Assembly (NCBI GenBank): GCA_900545885.1
Contig: URAF01000010.1
Location: forward strand, 1 to 64,000
DNA length: 64,000 nt
DNA from: an uncultured Eubacteriales bacterium
GTDB lineage: Bacteria > Bacillota > Clostridia > Christensenellales > CAG-917
Reading direction: 5' to 3'
The position numbers and the translations under genes were made by a program. This document shows positions 52,200 through 61,499 of the stretch, piece by piece. The first letter of the stretch is position 1. Every line of letters begins with the position of its first letter. The notes under the pieces are model-generated. The model ran no database searches. It was not told the origin of the DNA and saw only the letters and a list, made by a program, of their open reading frames with translations.

Positions 52200-52832
52200 T
52201 CAGGAAGGGAAGAGCGGCAGGTCGAATACGCCTTGGCATACTTCCTGCGAGAATTCCGTGCAGGGCGGGATTTTGCAGTAGCCGTACGAGGGAACCAGCA
52301 AGTCCACGTCGGCAAGAACTTTCATGACTACGGTTGTGCATGCCGTAATCGAGAACGTGCTGCCGCTGACGTATACGCCGTTGGGGCTTGCCATATTCAC
52401 TGTGGCGGCGAGTTCGACGGGGAATACGCTTCCCGTGGGAACGCACATCACTATGTCCTCGGTGAGGGTGATGTTGCCCGTACCCGTACCTTCGACGCCG
52501 TTGCTGTCCGTATAAGTAATCTGCACGGGGATTGAGACGTTGGCGAGAACTCTCGAAAGTCCCGGTCTGTCCGCAAGGGGCGTAACCGTAAGCGCGGTTA
52601 TGGTACCTTTGCTGGAAGTTGATTTGCCGCTGACGAAGGTCAGGGGCTCGCTGGGCGACGCCGGGGTCAAATCGGAAAGGGTGACGGACAGCGTTTCAAG
52701 CGTAGCTTGAGTTATGCACGCATCAAAGACTTTTTTGACCTGAATGCAGACTTTTTCGCAAAGTCCGTTCATAGGGTTTCCGCTGATGTTCCCGGGACAT
52801 CTGTCGGCATTATTCGTGTTGCAAAAAGACAT
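52200..52832 (-). CDS. Cys-rich hypothetical protein of Clostridia type
   Basis: 210 residues with a very strong AGGAGGT ribosome binding site. The N-terminus has GLCEKVCIQVKKVFDACI, a motif that, from memory, recurs in uncharacterised proteins of spore-forming Clostridia. The middle is Thr/Ser/Val-rich and beta-like. A second Cys set closes the protein (YGYCKIPPCTEFSQEVCQG). No signal peptide. A spore or surface-layer role is only a guess. Confidence 0.75.
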   Translation of the reverse strand: MSFCNTNNADRCPGNISGNPMNGLCEKVCIQVKKVFDACITQATLETLSVTLSDLTPASPSEPLTFVSGKSTSSKGTITALTVTPLADRPGLSRVLANVSIPVQITYTDSNGVEGTGTGNITLTEDIVMCVPTGSVFPVELAATVNMASPNGVYVSGSTFSITACTTVVMKVLADVDLLVPSYGYCKIPPCTEFSQEVCQGVFDLPLFPS

Positions 52833-53507
52833 CTTTTTACCTCCTTGTCGTTTTGCTGTAATATATGCGAACCGCCGATAAAAAGTGAACTTGCGGAAAC
52901 GACTGCGAATTAACGTATTTTATTCGCAAACATATTGGGCTTGTGGGTTGCGTATTTTGATTGTTCGGGCGTCGGAATAAGTGGCGGATTTTTTTTGCGG
53001 GAAATGGCGTTTGAAGATGGGGCGGGATTTTTATTTGCGGAGAATTCGGGGGTGTTCGGCGGGATGGTGCGCGTCGGGGATTTTTTGGAGGGGTGAGGCG
53101 TATGGCGAGGGGTGAGGGAAGATGAGGGCAGCTAACCGACGTAGCCAACAAGCGACGGTCGACAGTAACGGGATACGGACAACGGTTGAAATGCAGGAAA
53201 AGAATGCGGGAGAGGGAGGGTGCTGTTGCGTGAGGTGGGCACAGAGTGGGAGATGTGAGTTTTTGCGTACAAAATTTCGGGGAGTTCAGGAAAAGGAGAA
53301 ATGAAGTTCGGGCAAAAGAAAAACAAAATTTGGACAAAAGGGAAATTTTGGGAAAAATTTTTGTGATAAAGTTTGCGGACGGTGTTTTGCGAATAATGTT
53401 CCCGATGTTCCACTGATAAGTGACTTTTGAGTATGCAATTGTGCATATAGTTTACAAATAAACTAAAAATTTTATAAAAATCCACTATTTATTTGTCGAA
53501 AAAGTGG
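52833..53507. other. Non-coding gap with G-rich, C-poor + strand
   Basis: About 675 bp with no convincing gene. From about 52930 to 53345 the + strand is heavy in G-runs (GGGG, GGGGG, GGAGGGG) and poor in C, then turns AT-rich just before the mraZ promoter. Reading frames across it are low-complexity in both directions and lack ribosome binding sites. Confidence 0.65.
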
Positions 53508-53536
53508 TTGACAGTGGTCAATTTGTATTGTAGAAT
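53508..53536 (+). promoter_or_regulatory. mraZ (dcw cluster) promoter
   Basis: Perfect TTGACA (53508-53513), 17-bp spacer, TAGAAT (53531-53536), 21 bp before the mraZ ATG with AAGGAGAG. MraZ commonly autoregulates at such a site, but no clear GGGAN repeats were found. Confidence 0.75.
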
Positions 53537-53557
53537 ACAATCACCAAGGAGAGTGTC

Positions 53558-54004
53558 ATGCCAAAATTCATGTTGGGAAACGTTCGTCATCAGCTTGACG
53601 ACAAAGGACGTATGAGAATTCCCGCCAAGTTCCGTGAGGGAGTTGGCGCGAACGCTTACGTCGTTCCCGGCAGGGCGGGGTGCCTTTACGTTATTCCCGA
53701 AGACAAGTTCGAATCCGTTATCGCTTCGCTCGGCGTCGACAACCTTTATGCCAACAACGACGCAAACGATATGGCAACCGACATTCTCGGCAACGGCGAT
53801 TATCTCGAAGAGGACGCGCAGGGCAGAGTCAGACTCTCCAAAGAGCTGGCGAAAACCGCGGGTATCGACAAAGAGATAGTTTTCGTCGGCAAAGCCACTT
53901 TCCTCGAAATCTGGCCTGCTGAGGCTTGGGACGCGCGGTTCAGCGTTCTGAACCCCGACAACCTCAACAGAATGCTCGACAAACTTAAAAAGTACGGAGT
54001 GTAA
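53558..54004 (+). CDS. mraZ: Transcriptional regulator MraZ
   Basis: DNA-binding regulator at the head of the division/cell-wall cluster. 148 residues with two SpoVT-AbrB units: VRHQLDDKGRMRIPAKFRE (8-26) and EEDAQGRVRLSKELAKTAGI (about 87-106). 1-nt gap to rsmH. Confidence 0.96.
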   Translation: MPKFMLGNVRHQLDDKGRMRIPAKFREGVGANAYVVPGRAGCLYVIPEDKFESVIASLGVDNLYANNDANDMATDILGNGDYLEEDAQGRVRLSKELAKTAGIDKEIVFVGKATFLEIWPAEAWDARFSVLNPDNLNRMLDKLKKYGV

Positions 54005-54005
54005 G

Positions 54006-54941
54006 ATGGAGTTTGTTCACAAGCCCGTTATGCTTGCCGAATGCATAGAGGCTCTCGACATAAAACCCGACGGTATTTATCTCGACGGCACTTTGGGCGG
54101 AGGCGGACACTCTTATGAAATAGCGAGACGGCTCACCGAAGGCGGCAGACTGATTGCCTTCGATAAGGACGAAGACGCCCACAAGGCGGCGAGAGAACGT
54201 CTCAAGGACTTTACGGAAAGAATAGTTTTTGTGCGCGACGACTTCAAAAACGCTTGTGCGGTGCTCGACGAACTCGGCATCGGACGGATTGACGGAGTAC
54301 TTCTCGACCTCGGTGTTTCGTCCTATCAGCTGGACAACGCCGAACGCGGGTTCAGTTACGTCAAGGACGCGCCCCTCGATATGCGTATGGACAGGGGACA
54401 GCGAATGAGTGCGTACGAAGTTGTCAACACTTATTCTGCGGAAGAACTGACAAGAGTTTTCAGAGAGTACGGAGAAGAGAAGTTGGCGTCCAAAATTGCG
54501 GCGCGCATCGTGAAAATCCGAGAGGAAAAACCGATTGCAACCACGCTTGAACTTTCCGCGATTGTCGAGAGTAGTTATCCTGCCGCGACGAGATGGAAGT
54601 TCGGACACCCCGCCAAAAGAGTTTTTCAGGCAATCCGTATCGAAGTCAACGGCGAACTGAACGCTCTCGGCGAAGCAGTCACCGAACTTGCCCGCAGACT
54701 GAAACCCGACGGCAGAATGGCGGTTATCACTTTCCACTCGCTGGAAGACAGAATCGTCAAAAACGCTTTCAAGGAACTGAGTCTTTCCTGCACGTGCCCG
54801 CCCGATTTCCCCGTGTGCGTGTGCGGCAAAATAAAAGAAGTCGAAATACTGACAAACAAGCCGATTACGGCAGGCGCTGAGGAGCTGCAATCCAACCCGA
54901 GGTCGGAGAGCGCGAAACTCAGAGTAATAAAAAGATTGTAG
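54006..54941 (+). CDS. rsmH: 16S rRNA (cytosine-1402-N4)-methyltransferase RsmH
   Basis: 311 residues. HKPVMLAECIEAL, the SAM site YLDGTLGGGGHSYEIARRL, LDLGVSSYQLD, PLDMRMD, and the C-terminal VITFHSLEDRIVKNAF are present. Second gene of the dcw cluster as usual. Confidence 0.97.
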   Translation: MEFVHKPVMLAECIEALDIKPDGIYLDGTLGGGGHSYEIARRLTEGGRLIAFDKDEDAHKAARERLKDFTERIVFVRDDFKNACAVLDELGIGRIDGVLLDLGVSSYQLDNAERGFSYVKDAPLDMRMDRGQRMSAYEVVNTYSAEELTRVFREYGEEKLASKIAARIVKIREEKPIATTLELSAIVESSYPAATRWKFGHPAKRVFQAIRIEVNGELNALGEAVTELARRLKPDGRMAVITFHSLEDRIVKNAFKELSLSCTCPPDFPVCVCGKIKEVEILTNKPITAGAEELQSNPRSESAKLRVIKRL

Positions 54942-54950
54942 AGGTGCAAT

Positions 54951-55730
54951 ATGGCAATAACATTGGATGAACTGCTTGGACGCAATCAAGCGCGGAACTC
55001 CTCCGAAACGACGGTGGACAGATTTCCCTCTTACGATGATTATACCGCATCTCGTCGCGTTCAAGAGCCTGCCGGATACGCAGACAGACCGGTCTATAAC
55101 TTCGAGTCCAGACCTTATACGGCACCCCGTTCGGTAGAGTCGGCAAGAGCATACGAGGCGTCCCGTCCTTACGAAGCTCCCAGAGTGGACGAATACAGAA
55201 ACGGCGGTTACAATTCTTTCGACGCGCGTCCCGCGCTCCGCAGAGAACCTGCCGATTACGCATCCGAAGCGACGTACAACGGCTATGCCGATTATCGTAC
55301 CGATGCAAGACCCGTCGATAACGCGAAAGGACTTTACGACTTCACGGTCAAGGATACCGAAAGACCCTCCGACAACGAACTTTACGACAGATTGTCCATG
55401 AGTTCAACGGGAGCGGCGACAATGCAGTCCGCACAGGCGGCGAGAGCAAGTTATAACGAGGACTACGTCGAGAAGTACCGCGAGGCAAACGGCGCAAAAG
55501 CAAAACGTCGCATTCACCTCGGACTCAAAGCAAAACTCCTCATTGCGGCGTACGTTGTGGTGATAGTGCTGATTTCCGTGCTCATCATCGTCAACGCAAA
55601 ACCCCTCAACAACGGCACGGCAACCGTCCCCAGTTCTTCTTCGGTTTCCGCCTATGTTCAGGAAGTAGACCTTGACGCCGCGAATAATTCCGTTTCTTCC
55701 CAAATACAATTTGGGTATGAAATCCGTTAA
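54951..55730 (+). CDS. FtsL-position bitopic protein with long Tyr/Arg/Pro-rich cytoplasmic tail
   Basis: Sits exactly where ftsL lies in dcw clusters, between rsmH and the PBP gene. 259 residues. Residues 1-185 are hydrophilic and low-complexity, with repeated SRPYEAPR/RPYTAPRS-like units, rich in Tyr, Arg, Ala, Pro. A basic stretch KAKRRIHLGLKAK leads to one membrane helix (about 194-215), leaving only about 44 residues outside. No clear leucine zipper is seen, unlike true FtsL. It probably takes the FtsL role, but homology is not shown. Confidence 0.75.
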   Translation: MAITLDELLGRNQARNSSETTVDRFPSYDDYTASRRVQEPAGYADRPVYNFESRPYTAPRSVESARAYEASRPYEAPRVDEYRNGGYNSFDARPALRREPADYASEATYNGYADYRTDARPVDNAKGLYDFTVKDTERPSDNELYDRLSMSSTGAATMQSAQAARASYNEDYVEKYREANGAKAKRRIHLGLKAKLLIAAYVVVIVLISVLIIVNAKPLNNGTATVPSSSSVSAYVQEVDLDAANNSVSSQIQFGYEIR

Positions 55731-57645
55731 ATGCAACCATAATCAATCCCCAATTATTCATAATCCGAGAAAAAGGCTGTTGGCAGTTTTATTGCTGACG
55801 GTCTTTTTCTTTCTCGCGGTATTCGCGAAAGTCTTTACGGTTATGATAGTGCAGGGGTCGGAATTGCAGCTTAAAGCGGTGTCGCAATGGATGCGCGACG
55901 TGCCGACGGAAGCCCCTCGCGGCAAAATTCTCGACCGCAACGGGGTTGTGCTTGCGGACACGGCAACTCGGTATAACATTTACGTCAGACCCAACGCGGT
56001 AAAAGACAAAGAAGCCGTTGCGCGTCTGCTGGCGCAGGTTTTCGGGTATACCTACGAGGACGCATTGAAAAAGATTTCCGCAAGCGCGTCGGAAATCACG
56101 GTTGCGCGCGGAGCGGACAAAGAACAGCTGGATATGCTGTACGCGTCGGGACTTACGGGTATTTATTACGGCGAAGACAATCTCCGTTATTATCCGTTCG
56201 GGGATTTTATGACGCAGGTGCTCGGGTTTACGGGATTTGACGGAAACGGACAGACGGGACTCGAAGCCTATTATGACAAATACCTCACGGGAACGGACGG
56301 TCAGATACTTACGGAAACCGATCTTGTCGGTCGCGAAATCGAGGGCGGGCAAAGCTATTACGTTCCTGCAATCGCGGGAATGGATGTAGTCACCACGCTT
56401 GACGCAACCATACAGCGTATAGTCGGTGCGGCGATACAGAAAGCCGTTGCGAATTTCAATCCCAAAGCCGCGGCGTGTATCGTTATGAACTACAAAACGG
56501 GCGAAATAGCGGCGCTTGCAGAATATCCCTCTTTTGACCTCAACAACGTTCCGCGCGCCGACATCGAAACGCTGTTCAAGTACTCGAAAAGCACGCTCGT
56601 TTCGAGTGTGTACGAACCCGGTTCAACGTTCAAAATCCTGACTGCCGCCGCGGCGCTCGATACGGGCGCGATGAGCGTTTCGGACAGATTTTACTGTTCG
56701 GGAACGCGCGTTGTGGACGGACAGAAAATAAGGTGTTGGAAAGCAAAGGGACACGGGTCGATAGACTTCGCGCAAGGTGTGGAGCAGAGCTGTAACTGCG
56801 TGTTTATGGACAGCGCGCTCGCGATGGGCACGAACGTATTTTACGATTATCTCGAAAAATTCGGTCTGAAATCCAAGACGGGAGTTGACATCACGGGTGA
56901 AACCTCGGGTATTTTCATAAGCCGCGACGCGGTGAAAAACGTCGACCTTGCGAGAATAGGTTTCGGACAGGCGGTTGCGGTTACGCCCGTGGGTATGCTT
57001 GCGGCGGCGTCCTCGGTTGTCAATGGCGGAACGCTCGTCACGCCGCATCTTCTGAATTACGTGTACGACGGATATTCGGGCGAAAAAGTCTACGGCGAGT
57101 TTGCAAACAGAGGAACAACCGTTTCGGTGACAACCTCCGAAACCATGCGCGGACTTCTTCAACGCGTCGTGCAAAACGGCAGCGGAAAGGGCGCGTATGT
57201 GCCCGGGTACATTACGGCGGGAAAAACGGGTACTGCGCAGAAGTACGAAAACGGACATATCGCGCAGGGTAAATACATTTCGTCTTTCCTCGGATTTTCG
57301 CTGGAAGAGGAAGCGCCGTATGCGGTTTTGCTGATAGTCGACGAGCCGCAAGGGTATATGTACTACGGGTCGCTGGTGGCGGCGCCGCTTGTCGGCGACA
57401 TATTCAAGGGATTGTTCTCCTATCTCGCGGTCGAACCCGAGTTCACGGGAGAGGAAGCCGAACTCATCGGTCAGCCTTTCGAACTTTCCGACTACACGGG
57501 AATGAGCGTAGCGCAGGCGAAAGCGGCTTTGCAGAAACTCGGACTGTACGTCGAAACGGACGGCGACGGAGGGACGGTCAAAGGACAGTTCCCAGCCGCG
57601 GGAGCGACGGTGGACAAACGGAATACGGTACTTTTGCTGACATAG
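55717..57645 (+). CDS. FtsI/SpoVD-type penicillin-binding protein with PASTA domain
   Basis: Class B transpeptidase for division (or spore cortex) septum synthesis. From ATG 55717, inside the end of the previous gene, it has 642 residues: a short cytoplasmic end, membrane anchor (21-45), PBP dimer domain, and transpeptidase with Ser303 in GSTFK, SCN in EQSCNCVF, and KTGTAQ. A PASTA domain ends the chain (about 580-642, GMSVAQAKAALQKLGL). A strong terminator follows, unusual inside a dcw cluster. Confidence 0.92.
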   Translation: MKSVKCNHNQSPIIHNPRKRLLAVLLLTVFFFLAVFAKVFTVMIVQGSELQLKAVSQWMRDVPTEAPRGKILDRNGVVLADTATRYNIYVRPNAVKDKEAVARLLAQVFGYTYEDALKKISASASEITVARGADKEQLDMLYASGLTGIYYGEDNLRYYPFGDFMTQVLGFTGFDGNGQTGLEAYYDKYLTGTDGQILTETDLVGREIEGGQSYYVPAIAGMDVVTTLDATIQRIVGAAIQKAVANFNPKAAACIVMNYKTGEIAALAEYPSFDLNNVPRADIETLFKYSKSTLVSSVYEPGSTFKILTAAAALDTGAMSVSDRFYCSGTRVVDGQKIRCWKAKGHGSIDFAQGVEQSCNCVFMDSALAMGTNVFYDYLEKFGLKSKTGVDITGETSGIFISRDAVKNVDLARIGFGQAVAVTPVGMLAAASSVVNGGTLVTPHLLNYVYDGYSGEKVYGEFANRGTTVSVTTSETMRGLLQRVVQNGSGKGAYVPGYITAGKTGTAQKYENGHIAQGKYISSFLGFSLEEEAPYAVLLIVDEPQGYMYYGSLVAAPLVGDIFKGLFSYLAVEPEFTGEEAELIGQPFELSDYTGMSVAQAKAALQKLGLYVETDGDGGTVKGQFPAAGATVDKRNTVLLLT

Positions 57646-57676
57646 ATTTGCGCCCCCTGTGGGCGCAAATTTTTTC
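57646..57676 (+). terminator. Terminator inside the dcw cluster
   Basis: Perfect 9-bp stem TTTGCGCCC/GGGCGCAAA with a CCTGT loop and TTTTTT tail, directly after the PBP stop. Confidence 0.9.
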
Positions 57677-57702
57677 CGTTTTTGTCTAGTTTCGCCTTGC
57701 CG

Positions 57703-57731
57703 TTGACCTCCTATATATAACTATTTATTAT
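57703..57731 (+). promoter_or_regulatory. Internal promoter for murE-mraY-murD-ftsW-murA
   Basis: TTGACC (57703-57708), 17-bp spacer, TATTAT (57726-57731), 29 bp before murE, which has CGGAGG. Confidence 0.65.
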
Positions 57732-57760
57732 TTGATTATTAACTACTTTCGGAGGTTCTT

Positions 57761-59200
57761 ATGACACTTGAAAAATTGCTTCAAGGGGTAAAATACTCGG
57801 CGGTTCACGCCGACCTCGGCACGGAAGTCGAGTCGTTGAAAATCAACTCGAAAGAAGTGCGCGACGGCGACTTGTTTTTCTGTATGGAGGGGGTGCACGA
57901 CGACGGCAACCGATACCTCGGAGATATAACTTGTCCTTTTGTTGCAATCACGGAAAAAGAACCGTCCGTCAATGTCGCTTACGTCATTGTCGACAACGTT
58001 CGGGAAGCCTATTCGGTAATGTCGCAGAACTACTATCTCCGTCCTCTCGACGGAATGAAATTCGTTACTGTGGTCGGCACCAACGGCAAAACTTCGACGG
58101 CTCACTACATTGCGTCTTTGCTTACGCAGGCGGGTGTGAAAACGGGCGTAATCGGCACGGAAGGGCACTTTATACTGGGCGAAAAAGTGGGGAGCAGTCT
58201 GACCACTCCCGACAGTTTCGAACTCAACGGACTTTTTTTCAAAATGCGCGCCAAAGGCGTTGAGGTTGTCGTATCGGAGGCCTCGGCGCACGCAATATAT
58301 CTGCACAAACTCTGCGGACTGAAAGCCGACGTTGCGGTGTTCACCAACATATCGCAGGACCACCTCGACTATTTCAGGGACTATGCGGCTTACCGCGACG
58401 TAAAACTGTCCTATTTCACTGCCGAAAACGTCAGAAAAGCGGTAGTCAACGCGGACGACGCCGAGGGCGCGAAACTCTGCGCTTTGCTTGAAAAAGAAGG
58501 CGTTCCGTGCGTAACGTACGGGCTCAACAATCCCGCCGACTCCTTTGCCGTGAACGTCGACGAGAACATAGACGGCATAAGGTTCGTGGCAAATCTTTCC
58601 GACGACCTCGTGGAAGTCAAATCGGGGTTGTTCGGGGAGTTCAACGTTTACAATCTGCTTGCCGCACTGACCGCCGCTCACGAACTGGGCATAAGCGCGG
58701 AAACCCTCACTCACGCCGTGAGAAAAATCAAGTCGGTAAAGGGCAGGTTCAGCATTCTGCACAACGACAAAGGACTGATCATAATCGACTATGCACACAC
58801 GCCAGACGGACTGCGAAACGTACTGCGGACTGCGCGGACGCTCACAAAATCGCGGTTGATTACGGTGTTCGGTTGCGGCGGAGAACGCGACAAATCCAAG
58901 CGCGCCGTTATGGGAAAAATAGCGTCGGAGTACAGCGATTTCGTCGTGGTTACTTCCGACAACCCGCGGTTTGAAAACCCCGAAAACATAATCGCCGACA
59001 TAGTAGCGGGAGTTCGCGGTGCGGAGTTCAAAACCGTTGTCGACAGAACAGAGGCCATTGCGTTTGCAATGTCGGAAATGGTAGAGGGCGACACCGTGGT
59101 TATCGCGGGGAAGGGAAGCGAAGATTATCTCGACGTGTGCGGCAGAAAAATTCCGTACAGCGATTTCGATACCGCAAGACGGTGGGGACAGGCAAGATGA
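57761..59200 (+). CDS. murE: UDP-MurNAc-dipeptide--meso-diaminopimelate ligase MurE
   Basis: 479 residues. The ATP site VVGTNGKTST (104-113), the carbamylated lysine region YRDVKLSYF (Lys216), DYAHTPDGLRN, and DNPR at 401-404, which selects meso-diaminopimelate. This predicts A1-gamma type peptidoglycan stems. Start of a second transcript in the cluster. Its stop overlaps mraY. Confidence 0.96.
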   Translation: MTLEKLLQGVKYSAVHADLGTEVESLKINSKEVRDGDLFFCMEGVHDDGNRYLGDITCPFVAITEKEPSVNVAYVIVDNVREAYSVMSQNYYLRPLDGMKFVTVVGTNGKTSTAHYIASLLTQAGVKTGVIGTEGHFILGEKVGSSLTTPDSFELNGLFFKMRAKGVEVVVSEASAHAIYLHKLCGLKADVAVFTNISQDHLDYFRDYAAYRDVKLSYFTAENVRKAVVNADDAEGAKLCALLEKEGVPCVTYGLNNPADSFAVNVDENIDGIRFVANLSDDLVEVKSGLFGEFNVYNLLAALTAAHELGISAETLTHAVRKIKSVKGRFSILHNDKGLIIIDYAHTPDGLRNVLRTARTLTKSRLITVFGCGGERDKSKRAVMGKIASEYSDFVVVTSDNPRFENPENIIADIVAGVRGAEFKTVVDRTEAIAFAMSEMVEGDTVVIAGKGSEDYLDVCGRKIPYSDFDTARRWGQAR

Positions 59201-60198
59201 GTCAGGGTATAACCGTTTTGTTGTATTTTATCGGCGCGGCGGCGATGTCCGCACTTTTCGCGCCGTTTGCCGTGCGTCTGCTTCGCAAGCTCAAAGCGGG
59301 GCAGACCGTGCTCGGATACGTAACGCAACACGAACACAAAAGCGGAACGCCGACTATGGGCGGGATTATATTCCTTTTGCCCGTACTTGTCTTTTCCATT
59401 GTCGAGATGACGGCGTTTTCGTTGGTTGCGATGAGCCTGACTTTGGGTTACGCCGTACTCGGATTTCTCGACGATTTTATAAAGATACACTTTGCCAGAA
59501 ACCTCGGACTGAAACCGTACCAGAAGATAATAGGACAACTCGGACTTGCCGCGATTGCGGCGTATTTCTGTTACGCTTCGCCGTATATCGGCACGGAAAT
59601 TTTCCTGCCTTTCACAACGGCAACCGCGGATTTGAGCTGGGGGATCATTCCGTTTGTAATTCTTGTTTTCGTCGCGACAACCAATTCCGTAAACCTCACC
59701 GACGGTCTGGACGGACTTGCGGGGTACACCTCTTTCGGCTATTTTCTGTCATTTGCGCTCATTCTGTTTTTTTCGTTTGCGGACGCAGTTGACAGCGGAA
59801 ACGCCGCTTACGCCGAACAACTCGGTTCGCTGGTCGGGTTCTGCACCGCGATTATGGGCGGACTTGCGGCTTACCTCATTTTCAACTCCAATCCCGCAAA
59901 AGTCATGATGGGCGACACGGGGTCGCTTGCTCTCGGAGCCGCCGCGGCGTGCGTTGCGGTTTTTTCGGGAAAAGAACTTCTTTTGCCTATTGTCGGCATA
60001 ATGTTCGTATGGTCGAGCATATCTGTAATAGTGCAGGTGCTCGTTTTCAAAACCGCGAAAAAACGCGTATTTCTGATGTCGCCTTTCCACCATCATCTTG
60101 AGATGAAAGGTTGGTCGGAAGCGCGCGTCGATACTTTGTATTTCGTGATTACGCTGGTTGCGGGCGCTGTAAGTCTTATTTTTGCGAGGGCAGTATGA
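59197..60198 (+). CDS. mraY: Phospho-MurNAc-pentapeptide translocase MraY
   Basis: Makes lipid I on undecaprenyl phosphate. 333 residues, about ten membrane segments, with HKSGTPTMGG, FLDDFIKI, NLTDGLDGLAG and SPFHHHLEMKGWSE. ATG 59197 overlaps the murE stop by 4 bases. Confidence 0.97.
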   Translation: MSQGITVLLYFIGAAAMSALFAPFAVRLLRKLKAGQTVLGYVTQHEHKSGTPTMGGIIFLLPVLVFSIVEMTAFSLVAMSLTLGYAVLGFLDDFIKIHFARNLGLKPYQKIIGQLGLAAIAAYFCYASPYIGTEIFLPFTTATADLSWGIIPFVILVFVATTNSVNLTDGLDGLAGYTSFGYFLSFALILFFSFADAVDSGNAAYAEQLGSLVGFCTAIMGGLAAYLIFNSNPAKVMMGDTGSLALGAAAACVAVFSGKELLLPIVGIMFVWSSISVIVQVLVFKTAKKRVFLMSPFHHHLEMKGWSEARVDTLYFVITLVAGAVSLIFARAV

Positions 60199-61499
60199 AT
60201 CTTGCGGGGAAAAGGGTCGTTGTTTACGGCGCGGGAGTCAGCGGACTCAGCGCGTACCAGCTTGTAAGGGAACACGGAGGACACGCGGTCATTTACGACG
60301 ACAATCCCGACAAACCTCATTCGACGTCCTGCACAAGCGTATTTTCGGACTGCGACGTCATAGTTTTAAGCCCCGGCGTCGCGTCGGGAAACCCGTTCGT
60401 TCTCGACGCGAAACTTTCGGGAAAAACCGTTGTCAGCGAACTCGAACTTGCGTCTGTTTTCTGTGCTGCGGAACAGATTGCCGTGACGGGAACCAACGGC
60501 AAAACCACGACGACGTTGCTTATCGACCACATGCTCAAAACCGCAAAAATCAATTCCCACGCGGTGGGCAACATAGGCGCGGCGTTTTCGTCCATTGCGG
60601 ACAAACTCGACGCAATGGAAACCGTCGTCGTCGAAGCGTCGAGTTTCCAGCTCGAAAGCGCGGTGAACTTTTCGCCCGACATTGCGGTCATTCTCAACAT
60701 AACCCCCGACCATCTGGAAAGACACGGGAGTTTCAAACGGTACATAGCTGCAAAGTCGAATATTTTTCTCAAACAGTCCGAATGCGACAAAATCGTGTTC
60801 AACGCCGACGACGAAAACATCATTGCGCTCGAACCCTCAATGGTAGCCGAGAAAATCCCGTTCAGCGTGTCGCACCCCGTGGACGGCGCATACGTTTCGT
60901 CGGGGTTTGTCTGCTACAAGGGCAAACCCGTTGTGGAAACCGCGGAACTCGATTTCAGAGGTCGGGAACTCGAAAACGTGCTTGCGGCGGTTGCCGTAAC
61001 GGCGTCGAAAGGTATAAGTTTTTACACCATAGCCGCAGGGCTCATGACTTTCAAACGCCCCGATTTTCGCAGAAAAGCCTGCGGAACGGTGGGCAAAATC
61101 AAAGTTTTCAATGACAGCAAAGCCACAAACGTATTTTCCACGGTATCGGCAAGCGAAAGCATGGAAGGGGACACCGTTCTGATACTCGGCGGAGCGCAGA
61201 GAGCGGAAGATTTCGACGACTTGTTCGGTCGGCTTCCCGACAAAATCAAAGGTGCGGTTGTCGTGGGCGAAAACGCCGAAAGCATAATTTCAGCCGCGCA
61301 TAAGGCGGGGTTTAACGAGATTTCGCGAAGTTTTACGCTCGAAGACGCCGCCGCGGACGCCGTCGACCTTGCCGAAAAACTCGATTGCGAAAACGTCTTG
61401 TTTTCGCCGTCGTCCAAAAGTTACGACAACTACACCAGCTATTACGAGAGGGGACGCGCTTTCGACGCGGTGATTTTCGCGCTTGCGCACAAGCAATGA
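60195..61499 (+). CDS. murD: UDP-MurNAc-L-alanine--D-glutamate ligase MurD
   Basis: 434 residues from ATG 60195 (ATGA overlap with mraY). VYGAGVSGLSA at the start, the ATP site VTGTNGKTTTT, VVEASSFQLES, ITPDHLERHGS, NDSKATN and LFSPSSKSYD are intact. Confidence 0.96.
   Translation: MNLAGKRVVVYGAGVSGLSAYQLVREHGGHAVIYDDNPDKPHSTSCTSVFSDCDVIVLSPGVASGNPFVLDAKLSGKTVVSELELASVFCAAEQIAVTGTNGKTTTTLLIDHMLKTAKINSHAVGNIGAAFSSIADKLDAMETVVVEASSFQLESAVNFSPDIAVILNITPDHLERHGSFKRYIAAKSNIFLKQSECDKIVFNADDENIIALEPSMVAEKIPFSVSHPVDGAYVSSGFVCYKGKPVVETAELDFRGRELENVLAAVAVTASKGISFYTIAAGLMTFKRPDFRRKACGTVGKIKVFNDSKATNVFSTVSASESMEGDTVLILGGAQRAEDFDDLFGRLPDKIKGAVVVGENAESIISAAHKAGFNEISRSFTLEDAAADAVDLAEKLDCENVLFSPSSKSYDNYTSYYERGRAFDAVIFALAHKQ

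Noticed and set aside
53122..53485. Short frames on both strands before mraZ
   Set aside because: They follow from the G-rich composition, are low-complexity and lack ribosome binding sites.
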